64,000 nucleotides of DNA from Drosophila pseudoobscura. Lineage: Eukaryota; Arthropoda; Insecta; Diptera; Drosophilidae. The stretch lies in the NCBI RefSeq assembly GCF_009870125.1, contig NC_046683.1:43477869-43541868 (forward strand). The letters are read 5' to 3'. The position numbers were made by a program, and so were the translations under genes. Position 1 is the first letter of the stretch, and each line of letters starts with the position of its first letter. Of the stretch, positions 21,413 to 32,123 are shown one piece after another. The notes under the pieces are model-generated. The model was given only the letters and a program-made list of their open reading frames with translations. It made no database searches and had not been told where the DNA came from.

Positions 21413-24400
21413 ATGTCGTTGCCAATGAATTCGCTGTACTCGCTCACCTGGGGCGATTACGGCACGAGCCTGGTATCGGCCATACAATTGTTGCGCTGCC
21501 ATGGCGACCTTGTCGATTGCACTCTGGCCGCCGGGGGACGCAGTTTTCCGGCCCACAAAATAGTGCTCTGTGCCGCCTCGCCGTTCCTCCTGGATTTGCT
21601 AAAGGTAAGCGAGAGTAGAGTGTGGAGAGAGCTAGAGAGAGAGAGAGAGAGAGAGAGTTGTGTGGAGTCGGGGCGACATAACCACAAACGTGGCCAGTCT
21701 GAGATTTTGACTCGCGTACAGTTTGTAAACAGAGAAACCCATCGCAAAAATAGGTTAATGTTTGGAGCGCGGCTCCCACAAAAGCATTCAGAGAAACTTA
21801 CTCACACGCACACATGCACACACTTACAGATGGCAGAGCATTCGCTCTTCCCTGCTCTGCTCTTCTCTGCTCCAAAAATACAATTCTCCGTCTCATACTT
21901 TCTGTTCAGAGATTTTGGTACAAGTTTTCCACTGTCAATTGAGTTGAATGAGTTGCGCACTCTGCGCCGTCGCCGTCGCTGACGTTGCCAATGCCCCACA
22001 CAGGCCTCGTTCTGGCCCCTTAACAGTTCTCATTTCTCCCCACCTTCTGGCCCCCTCTCAGTTCTTATTTCTCCCCTGCTTCTTATCAACTTTTCTGTTT
22101 TTTTTTTTTTTGTATTTCTTATTTTCATAAAGTTACTACATTTGAGAGAGTGAGAGAGCGAGAGGACAGTGAGAGGCAGAGCGATAGAGAGTGTGAGAGA
22201 GCGAGAGAACCAGTCCGTCAAAGCAGAAAAAGCTGCTGCGCCAACTTTCTGTTCGAATGTGTTAGAGCGAGCGCAAACGAGAGCGCCAAAAGCATCGAAG
22301 CAACGAGGCGACGGCTGCCAGAGTGTTGGTATAGTTGTTGGAGCTTTAGCTTTTGCTGTTGTTGGGTGCACACGAGCGCGACCTCTTTTCTGCTGTTGCT
22401 GGCTGAATGTACAGTTGAACCTGTCGATGGGGGGATTGTTCAACAGTGAGGCCATGTTTTTTTCAAATTTTGTATACATGGAATGATTGTATGAATTTTC
22501 CTCAGTCCGCTGTAGTTTTTATCGAAAATTACATTTACATGTCCTAAAATCATTAGAATACATACATATGTACATATGTATTTACGTTGGGGGGGCTTTT
22601 CCCGCTATTCAGTCGAATCAGATTCTTTGAGACCATTGTTTCGCATGGCTAGAAACCCTCTCTTATCATACGGATGACCAAAACAGAGCACTGGCGGCCA
22701 AACACCTGACGCCGGCATCAGTGAAAAAAGTAAACAGAGCGTAATTTTTAAAAACGGCGCTCAGAGTCGACGGCGGGGAAATGTCAAAATGCTGCTCTTA
22801 TTGTTGCTGTGAACTCTGCAAGAGTCCAAAATCCGTCGGTCGCCAGCGAGATGTGCGGCGTACTGATCTCGTTACACTCACACACGCGGCCAGAACACAT
22901 GGAGGTTTCTCTTTGTTGCTCCCGCTCCCTCGCAGCGAAATGCAACTGAGAAAAATCGATGAGCATGTGGAATGAATGGAACGGTGGTGGGTAACGTAAC
23001 GTAGCAGGGAGAGGAGAGGCACACAAGGCACCACAAGCCACAAGAGCAGCAGCAGAAGGGAGTGTAGAGTTCAAAGAGCGCATCATGGAGTGGGAGCGGG
23101 AGCGGGAGAGGGAGAGGGACCAGAACAGAGCAGAGCAGTAAATGACATTTAAAGAGATGGCATTGGTTTTGCTCTGTGTGTAAGGCTCGACTTTGCAGCA
23201 GCGAGCAGCGTTTGCTAATTAAACGTGTTGAGCGCGAGACGGAGACGGAGGGGTTGAGGGAGAGGGAGAGGAGTGCGCTCTTTTGAGCTCTGTTTTCTTT
23301 CGTCAGCATCTCCTCGTCCTACCTCCTCCAATCCTGCTGCAGAATGTGCAGAGCGGGAAAAGTAAAAGCCGGTTGGCATTGGCTTTCTTATGTGTGAGTG
23401 AGTAGAGAGTGCCCGTCTCTTTTTGAGTTTCTGTGAGAGTACGAGCACGTTGGGATTCTATCTCCGTCGTTGTCTGTTTTTGTTTCGGTTGGGTCTCGTC
23501 TCGGCATTTGTCTTGCTCCACGCACTTGACGCGCTCAAACCCCCCTTCAAACGCCATCGTTTTGTTGGCACTGATTTATTAAGATTTTCATTTGCTTTTG
23601 CCGCTCCTTTGAAACCAGTTTATTCTTCACATTTATGACGAATGCGATTTTCATTTGCTTTCCCTGATATCTTTTATATTTCATAGAACACACCATGCAA
23701 ACACCCTGTGGTAATGCTGGCCGGCGTCAATGCGAACGACTTGGAGGCACTACTTGAGTTCGTCTACCGTGGCGAAGTGAGCGTCGACCATGCCCAGCTG
23801 CCCTCCCTGCTTCAGGCTGCCCAGTGCCTGAATATCCAGGGACTGGCGCCTCAAACCGTCACCAAGGACGACTACACCACGCACTCGATCCAGCTCCAGC
23901 ACATGATACCCCAGCACCACGACCAGGACCAGTTGATAGCGACCATTGCCACGGCCCCCCAGCAGACGGTGCATGCCCAGGTTGTCGAGGACATTCACCA
24001 CCAGGGACAGATTCTGCAGGCGACCACCCAGACCAATGCAGCGGGACAACAGCAAACGATTGTGACCACGGATGCGGCAAAGCACGACCAGGCGGTAATT
24101 CAGGCCTTCCTACCGGCACGAAAACGGAAACCCAGGGTCAAGAAAATGTCACGTAAGTGTAATCAAGGCAAAGCCCCAGTCTCAGAGATTTCATCATCAA
24201 ATCTTTCCACACTCCAGCCACGGCTCCGAAAATCAGCAAAGTTGAAGGAATGGATACGATTATAGGCACACCGACCTCATCCCACGGCGGCGGTGGAGTG
24301 GTGCAACAGCAGCAAGTTCTTGGCGAGAACGGATCCGAGGGCCAGATGCTCACGTCGACGCCTATCATAAAAAGCGAAGGGCAAAAGGTGGAAACGATTG

Positions 24401-25207
24401 TGACCATGGATCCGAACAACATGATACCGGTAACGTCGGCCAACGCGGCCACAGGCGAAATCACGACGGCAACAGGCACCACTGGCACGTCCGGAGGCAA
24501 TTCGAGCGGTACAACATCCACGCCAAAGACCAAGCGGACCAAACACCCGCCCGGGACAGAAAGTAAGTCGCAGCATCCGTCAGGAAGGGACTAAAGTCCT
24601 TAGTCTAAAGCCATATTGGTCGTTTCCGTTTACAGAACCTCGCTCTCGCTCTCAATCGGAACAACCTGCTACGTGCCCCATTTGCTATGCTGTCATACGT
24701 CAGTCGCGGAACCTGCGGCGCCATCTCGAGCTGCGGCACTTCGCCAAGCCTGGGGTGAAGAAGGAGAAGAAAAGTAAGTCCGGTAATGATTCGACACTAT
24801 ACACCAGCGCCGAGCTGAACACCACAACAGAGGGCGACACTACTGTGGGAGAAGGAGAAGCAGAAGCGGGCCTGACGCCGACGAGAGTGATATCGAATGC
24901 GTCAGTCGCCGGATCGGCCACCATCCTGGCGCAGAGTGTGCTTCCCCCGCAACAGCAACAGCAACAGCAGCAGCAGCAGCAACAACTGCAGCAACAGCAC
25001 CATCAAACAGCGCAGCAGCACATGTCCACGTCAGCAATGGCGGGTGGAGGCCAGACACACATAATGGGCGTCAATATCAAGCACGAGGGTGGCAGTGGGG
25101 CTGGCGGTGCGCAGCAGCAGGCGCAGCAGGGCATGCAGAACGTCATACACATTGTGGGCGATCAGGTGTTCATGCCGCAACAGCAGCAGCAGCAGCAGCA
25201 GCAGTAG
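21413..25207 (+). CDS. Trl: GAGA factor, short (class A-type) isoform
   Basis: Sequence-specific chromatin factor that binds GAGAG and keeps promoters and Polycomb/trithorax elements nucleosome-free. Exons 21413-21604, 23687-24152, 24218-24562 and 24636-25207 join in phase to 524 residues (519 in the well-known D. melanogaster form). Residues 1-120 are the BTB/POZ oligomerisation domain, split by a 2.08-kb intron after LLDLLK. A basic KRKPRVKK patch follows near 210. The DNA-binding unit is around residues 335-380: basic RSRSQSEQ arm, then a single C2H2 finger with Cys348, Cys351, His364 and His369. The C-terminus is a Gln-rich transactivation region ending in a CAG-coded Q run. The start is the ATG at 21413 (MSLPMNSLYSLTWGDY), identical to the known fly N-terminus; the frame is open upstream but has no earlier ATG. 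Confidence 0.97.
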
Positions 25208-27008
25208 CAGTAGCAGTAGCAGCATCAGCATCAGAATCCAGATTCCTGGCTCCTGCCTACAGCCTGTCGCGCCTTTCATCATTCCACCTACCCACACACA
25301 TACACACCGCACACTCATCCACATGTACAGTCGTACACGCATACAGAAACGTTTTGTAAATAACACCAAAAGCAAAAATCCCCGTGATCTGATCGATTTG
25401 TCTTCATATCCCGTATATTTTTTTTGCCCTCTTTTACTGCGTAAGTTTTTTTTTCCAAGCTTTTCAAAATTCCATTCCTTAATCGAAAATCACTAGTAGT
25501 ATGCAGTATTTTCTTGCATATTTGAATAGAAAGAGATAAAGAGAAGCGAAGAGAGTATAATTTCAAAAAATACTCGATTTAATTTACTTAAATAATTGTA
25601 ATTAGTGTCGCAAATATATTTGTTGTAAAGAATAGCTGTACAATTACAATCGCAGATCGAAATCAGTTTAAGCTGCTTTTTTTAACTATTATATAACCAA
25701 TTGTTTAATAAAATATTATATATTTTTTTATATAACAAACAAAATTAATCACTGCCTGTGGCACGGACTTCATTTTTTGTGTGCAATGCTACGTTTTTTT
25801 CCATTGGCTTTTGTTCTTTGTGCAAGAAAATACTGTTTTCCACGATTCCTAACTATTCTTTTCCTAACCCGATAAACCTTGAATGAGTTTGAAGAATTGT
25901 CCATTCAGTGTTCGATGTGTTTTCATATTTTTTTGAATGTGTTTTGTTCTGTTTTTGGTTTACCCTTGTAAAAGTTTCTAAACTAAATGTTTCCATTTCG
26001 CATTTAAATCTCTGCATCTTTTTACTAACCTATTTTTTACACTTAACCTTAGTTTAGTCGTTTCACGATCTATCTGATCCAACATTCCTAACATCCCTAA
26101 TGTCACACTCATCCACATCTGCACCCACACTTACATCTACATCTACACACACATACTCGTACTCGTACTCGTACATCTTTCCCCTACTTGTAGCTTTTGA
26201 AGGCCGCGTTGTTGTAGTCTCAGGTGAGAGAGAGAGAGAGTAAGAGAGAGACAGAGACAGTGACAGCCCGTAGTGTCGTCCGCCATATCTATAGCCTAAT
26301 CTTTACTATTCGCCTTTCAGTAGCTCCAGCCACAAAGCAAAGCCAATCTTCTCATCTGCTATTCCTCCTGCCTTCCTTTCAGCATCCAGTGGCAAAAAGT
26401 CGGGCAGCGGCACCTCCGGTTCGGGTTCGGGATCGGGCTCTGGTTCGGGTGGGAGTGCAGCGCTGAGCTCGAGTGCAGGAGGAGTCCCCCAGGTACAGAC
26501 GGTGCAGTCCCTGCACACGCTGCAAGGTGTGCAGGTGAAGAAAGATCCCGATGCCCAGCAACAACAGCAGCAGCAGCAGCAACAACAACAACAGCAACAG
26601 CAGCAACAACAACAACAGCAGCAGCAGCAACCGACAATGACAGTGACCACCACCTCGTCGGGAGGACAAGTGCAGCAGCAGCAACAGCAACAGCAGCAGC
26701 AGCAGGTTCAGGTGCAACAACAGCTGCAGCATCATCAGATCATAGACTCGTCCGGCAATATAACAACGGCCACGACGAGTGCCCAGGCGGCGGCAGTGCA
26801 GCAACAGGCGGCCGGTCAGCAGCAGCTGGTGGCCCAGGCGGCGGACGGCAGCGAGAGTGGGGCGCCGATGTCGATTGCCCAGGTGCAGACCCTGCAGGGG
26901 CATCAGATCATAGGCAACTTGAATCAGGTGAATATGACTGATTTCCAACAACAGCAGCCACAGCAGCAGCCACCACAACAGCAAACACAACCCCAACAGA
27001 CGCTCTGA
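21413..27008 (+). CDS. Trl: GAGA factor, long (class B-type) isoform
   Basis: Shares the BTB and zinc-finger exons with the short form but leaves exon 4 at the donor AAA/GTAAGT (exon end 24773). It joins 26383-27008, giving 588 residues (581 in the classical D. melanogaster form). The alternative C-terminus begins TSSGKKSGSGTSG, includes QVQTVQSLHTLQGVQVKKD, and carries Q tracts of roughly 26 and 10 residues coded by mixed CAA/CAG, then ends QTQPQQTL. Both isoforms keep the same DNA-binding domain, so they should differ in their glutamine-rich activation and aggregation domain. The phase-1 junction and the polypyrimidine acceptor (CCTTCCTTTCAG) are clear. Confidence 0.93.
21605..23686 (+). 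promoter_or_regulatory. Trl: Large Trl coding intron with GAGAG clusters
   Basis: The intron that splits the BTB domain carries several dense GA repeats: an uninterrupted GA run at about 21629-21655, GAGAG-rich blocks at 22144-22210, a GGGAGC/GGGAGA block at 23090-23125, and more at 23222-23275. GAGA factor binds such sites, so these are candidates for autoregulation. The rest has no ORF I can support. Confidence 0.6.
25208..25730 (+). other. Trl: Trl short-isoform 3' UTR
   Basis: Begins with a TAG-interrupted CAG repeat right after the stop codon. AATAAA at 25707-25712 is a good polyadenylation signal. The region 25731-26382 continues as intron for the long isoform and contains GAGAGAG repeats near 26225-26250. 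Confidence 0.55.
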
Positions 27009-28390
27009 TCGGACAAGACCGAAACGTAGAATCTATTATTATAATCTGTTCTACTCGTATATAAACTGCTTGCGTAGCTCATTTCTAAACGAAGGGAAAG
27101 TCAAAACTGGCTCTCGATGGACGGCCAGGGGCGGGTCTGTCCCCGCTCTTGCCGTACACCACGAGCCTCTAGCTATTACCATTTTGTTGTACAATTCAAT
27201 GACCTTAATTGTTGATTTCGCTCTACCTACACATACCTATTTAGTTTCGTTGCTAGATTTATGTTTAAGTGCGCTATGGTTATCGGATATGGTTATCTGC
27301 ATATTGCTATTTTAATTCTGGATACTCGTAGTTTGATCCACGTCCCAATGCTAGAGGTACGCTAGTCAGACTCTGAAACCCCCTGAAAACTTGCAATATT
27401 GCGTAGTGTGTCTCTTTCATAAGGTTCTCCTGCTCAGCGCCAGCGCCAGGGCTAGCGATAGCGGTAGCTCTGCCTGTCCTGAGTAGCAGCACCTTGGCTT
27501 TAAAGTTTAAACCAATTTAGTTAAATATTCGTACTTTATTTACATAGATAGCTTAAAGATTTTTAAATAATCGTTTCAAGAGGGAATGTGCTTGTGTAAG
27601 AGCTCGCTCCATTCGGTGGCCCAATCGTGTCTGTGTCAATCAACCAATCAACCAATCAAAAGGCCTTGGCTTTGACGTTTCCCTGGTTAAGAACTATGCG
27701 CTCTAATTGTAATCTTAAACCAAAGACTATACAATACCAAGATGTTGCATGAGCGACCAAAAAGCTATTAAACTAAAACTATCTTGAAAATTCGATTGGA
27801 AAATTCTCTATTAGATGCGTACATTAAATTTATCTAAAGCACTCATAAATTTTTTTTAACTATTTCGGCTGAGTCCCCACTTTGCCGCGCCAAAGACATC
27901 AGCGACCACGCTTGTATTATTTCTCTCGAGACACACCGACTCGACGGTGACCGAGGCATTGACGAAGCCGAGTAGCATTTCGGAGGCGAAGGTAGCGTAA
28001 AAGAGAATTGAAGTACTAGCCCCGCGCGCCCGTACCATGAAGCGTCAAACGAAAATTGAAAAAGCATTTGCTCCTCATGCAACGTCTTGGTATTGTATAG
28101 TCTTTGCTTAAACCCAACAAATTTTTTTTATATATGTAGTATACATTCATATATTTCCTAACTTTAATAGTTGAACATTTTTTTTGAACCTTAGAACCCT
28201 TGATCCTTGAACTCCCCAGAGCTCGTTCAGATAGATGGAGTGCCTCCTGAAATTATGATTTAATTGTGTAAATTTGAGCGCCACGAGAATGTTCCATCTA
28301 TCTGGAATTTGTAAACCTATTTTTAGTCTTTTTAAATACTTAAATAAAATTTAATTTTATTTAAACAAGAAAAAAAAAAACCAGAAAATA
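27009..28390 (+). other. Trl: Trl long-isoform 3' UTR
   Basis: AT-rich, no coding sequence; AATAAA at 28343-28348 is followed by an A-rich stretch, giving a 3' UTR of about 1.35 kb. It contains an inverted repeat at 28228-28304. Confidence 0.5.
28228..28304. repeat. 12-base perfect inverted repeat with 53-base loop
   Basis: CAGATAGATGGA (28228-28239) and its exact complement TCCATCTATCTG (28293-28304). If transcribed within the Trl 3' UTR it could form a stem-loop. Confidence 0.6.
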
Positions 28391-29007
28391 AACCAAAAAC
28401 TGTTTAAACAAACACAAAATTTTCAAAAAGTATTTTTTTATGTTCGAGTATTTGTTTTGGTGATGGCGAATCTATATACTTTATACTTTCAACACTTTCT
28501 TTTTTGGTTCATTTGTAACATTGGGCATGAGTAGAAAATTAACTTGCACGCTAATTGTTTTTTAAGTTTGACACAAGGAACTACTGATTGAACTGGATCT
28601 GTAGTCATACCAAACGAATGGTGACTAAATGGACCAAAGGACCAAAAGGCACCAACACCACAAGGACAAAACCCCACCCCACAACACCCCACCCCACCCC
28701 ACGCAACACCTCCTCATAACACAACACATAACCAGATCATTAACGAATCGTTTTATCTTGTCTTCTTCTCTCTTTCTCGCTGCCTCGTTAATAACTCACC
28801 ATCTAACCAAATCAAAATCAAAATCGAATCAATATCGAAATCTATTTGTATAAAAACTGTGTTCATGCCATCAATCAATCCATCATCAACATCAACAACA
28901 TCAACCATCAATGAAACAATCATCAACAGGGCAACAATAAGAACATTTTGGTCAAGAAGGTTTTCATTTTGAAAGGAGGTAACAATACGTAATGATGATC
29001 CAACGAT

Positions 29008-29907
29008 ATGACCAGCGGCCCTGGAGGAGGCGGGGGGAGTGGGCAGCCGGCGCACAGTAGTGCGACGGCAGCTACGGCAACAACAGTGAGCAGCAACAGC
29101 AGATGCAACACACCATCGACAGCAGCAGCAACATCGACAGCAGCAACAGCATCATCTGGCGCAGGAACACTTCAGCGTCGCATACTGCGCGGCCATGCAG
29201 CGCAGACAACCAGCGGCGAGCGTGTTCTGCTCATCAACTACGTGCCCCAGTCGGGATCCCAGACGGGATCGGGAGCAGCATCCACATCGGCTGGCTCCAA
29301 CCACAGCACGTCCCAATTGCCCACTCGTAAAATCCTCCAGGCCAGAGCCACGGCAGGAGCAGCGGCGGCAGCAGCAGCTGGGGGAGGAGCAACTGCATCT
29401 TCCTCGACTGCTTCTGGAACATCCACATCCACGCCAGCTGTCTCGTTTGCCGGTTTGGGCTCTGAGGTGACGGTTACGTTGACGCGAACCAATCAGCGCG
29501 CCAGCGTCACCAGTGTCACCGCCGCTGGTCATATTGTACGGAACCAACAATCAGCTTACCACCAGACAACGACCACCGCCACAGCATCGACATCGACCAG
29601 CACAACAGCCATGCACGAGCCGATCCAGCACATAGCAACGCCAACGACGCCGCCACCTCTCGTTTTCACTCATCATCCGCATCACATCCACTACCATCAG
29701 GAGGATCAGCTGGTGGATCATCATCAGCTGGAGCAGGAGCAGATGAATATCGATCATAATCAGCAGACGGAGGCTGATCAGTTGATCGAGTACGATGGCG
29801 GGGTAATCGAAGAGCAGCATCACCATCAGATGCAATTGCAGGAGGATCTCCACGATCCGCAGCAACAGCAGCAACATGAAGTTGTCCAAGAGGTTTATCT
29901 CCAGTAA
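29008..29907 (+). CDS. 299-codon low-complexity ORF downstream of Trl (alternative 3' exon or separate gene)
   Basis: The open frame starts at an ATG at 29008 and ends in TAA, with AATAAA at 30095-30100. The protein is Thr/Ser/Ala-rich with a distinctive core (LQRRILRGH, ERVLLINYVPQSG, LPTRKILQA, FAGLGSEVTVTLTRTNQR) and a His/Gln/Glu-rich tail ending EVVQEVYLQ. These non-repetitive blocks argue that it is translated. In-frame stops at 28990-28998 close the frame upstream. A weak acceptor at 29014-29015 gives a different phase from the Trl exon 4 donor, so I could not build a Trl fusion with it. It is either another Trl 3' exon spliced in a way I do not see or an independent gene. No known domain recognised. 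Confidence 0.6.
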   Translation: MTSGPGGGGGSGQPAHSSATAATATTVSSNSRCNTPSTAAATSTAATASSGAGTLQRRILRGHAAQTTSGERVLLINYVPQSGSQTGSGAASTSAGSNHSTSQLPTRKILQARATAGAAAAAAAGGGATASSSTASGTSTSTPAVSFAGLGSEVTVTLTRTNQRASVTSVTAAGHIVRNQQSAYHQTTTTATASTSTSTTAMHEPIQHIATPTTPPPLVFTHHPHHIHYHQEDQLVDHHQLEQEQMNIDHNQQTEADQLIEYDGGVIEEQHHHQMQLQEDLHDPQQQQQHEVVQEVYLQ

Positions 29908-30100
29908 AAGAAATCCCAAAATAAATACATATATAGATTATACTACTACGAGTATATACCGCTAATAGAGATTTAAGTAATATTAGATAAGTTTTAGCTA
30001 TTGGAAGCCACTCCCAAAATGTGTTGGCGAGAGATGCAATCGGTTTTAACGCTGTTTATAGCTTTAATTCGGTAATTTTTGAAAAAAATCCAGCAATAAA

Positions 30101-32060
30101 AGAAGGTTATTCTGTTATAAGACTTACCAAGTACTCGGACATTTATTATTTTGTTAAGATTCACATTTTTTCTCGCTAGAGAAACCTACTTAAACCTACA
30201 CATTTTGGGAAAGTCCAATTCATATACTGTACATACACGTATTATATCAAATATATCTAATTATAATGATTATGATCCAATATAGAACATAGAATATAAT
30301 GAATACCATTTTTAGACTTGTACATATATATATTAGATATATGTATATTCTGTGGCAAGTAGGAAAGAATTTTCAATTGAAAATATTAAATTAAAATTTA
30401 CAGAACGAAATGGAAATGGAAAAATTCAATTAAATAGTTGATAAAATTGACAGATTATTTTTGTACCATACGAATACCGATATTTATAGAATTAGTTTAC
30501 GACTTTCGATCCAGCTATCTGCACATTATAATTAACCGTTTAATGTGCATTATTTATGGTTCAGTTGCAGATCAAACAGCAGAACGTATAGAAACGTAAT
30601 CAATTGTAATATACGAATATCAACTTCAATCTAGAGAAAAACCGAAAATCCAAAAAACCGAAAAACCGAACCATTTCCCAAAAATTGTAATGCGATTTTT
30701 TGAAACTGTTAAGGCAGAAAAGAGCCCTTAGGATTACAAATGGAATAGACCGACACATGCGCGTCTTATCCACAGGCAAAAATATTGATGTAACCCGGTT
30801 TTTGGGGCTAAGGAAATAAAGCGAACCGTTCTACTGAAAGTAAAATCTCATTGAATTTCTGTTATTTTCTGCAACTCTGTGGACAGTAAAAGGTAATTAA
30901 AGCTTTGGGAGTGTACTCGAAGTTGTAATGAAGCAAAGAAAAGTTTGAATCGGCTCCCAGCTTCGTGTGTCCTTCTGCTCTTTTCAAGGTTCTGCAAGGT
31001 CCAGCATCAGGAGGCCATCTTCTGGTTCCGGTTCTTGCTAGAGTTCGAATGCTTACATTTTGTGACTCACTTTTAAATTATCCCCCGCCCCGGATTTCGA
31101 TCATCAATGCTCTAGATAAGAGGACTAAATACTATAGTTATAAGAGGGTTCTTCCTTTGTTGGTTATTTATTTAATGATTCACAAATATTCCCAAATTCG
31201 GAGCCCCTAACACTTAGTTGTATCAGTTTATTATTTCTTGAGAGCAGCCCTTGGTTGACCTTGGGGACAGCCGTATTCCAAGCAGAGCCACATTAAAAAT
31301 GCATTTAAATATATTTATTTATGTTTATTGTTTGCTTGCCTTTTTAACTGTTGCCTATACACAATATGTTTTTTTCTAAAAAAAAGCCATTAAACAACTA
31401 TTTATTTAAATATGTACAAGTTCTTTAACATTGTTTTTATACAAGTAGCAAATTAAAAAACTATAAAATGTTACAAACTACTTTCTATTTCTGGCTTTCA
31501 ATTTGCAGCAATAGTTTCATCAAGCGAACTTTGACCTACTTAGAATCGGTAAGCATTAAATGGAGCGCCTGAAAAGTTTCGTTGAATACACGTTTAAATT
31601 TTTATAATTTTAATTGCAATATCTACATTAAATATTTATGTTTTAAGCATTATAATCAGGCACTAGCTAGACAAAAAAAAAAAAAATGCATTTCGCTCTA
31701 TACTATTATACTCACTACATTTATAAGTAAATGTAGCATGGATCTGGTGTCCATAGGGTTTAAAACTTCTTAAAATTCAATTTGGAAATATCATTATTAT
31801 TGTACCAAGTTATCCTATAACATTTTTGGACCTGCATTAAGTTTTCCTTTTTTCAACATACTGAACACTATGGATTATTTATTTTGTTTAATGTTGTTCT
31901 GTTTTACTTTGTTTGAATTCAAGCAGAAATCTAATAACTTTTTAAGTACCAATTTGTGGCTTAGTTTATCATTTGCTAGCATTGGAAAATGTTCCTCTCT
32001 GTTGTGGGCATAGCTAATCAGGATTTGATATAAATACCTATAACTTCTCATCTATTACGA
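30101..32060. other. Trl-ome intergenic region
   Basis: Very AT-rich with homopolymer runs; no supported gene. Minus-strand AATAAA matches (TTTATT on plus) near 32086 and further left are candidate ends for the ome 3' UTR. Confidence 0.45.
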
Positions 32061-32123
32061 GCATACGTATATTACCTTTATTTTATATTATTGCATTTTC
32101 GCATATTGGCATTTTTGCGTTGT

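Noticed and set aside
26306..26996. Minus-strand Cys/Leu-rich frames opposite the Trl glutamine tract
   Set aside because: Direct consequence of CAA/CAG repeats read on the other strand.
29016..29080. Trl exon 4 spliced to the acceptor at 29014-29015
   Set aside because: In the phase set by exon 4 this gives only about 23 residues before a stop and is not the long ORF; the acceptor is weak.
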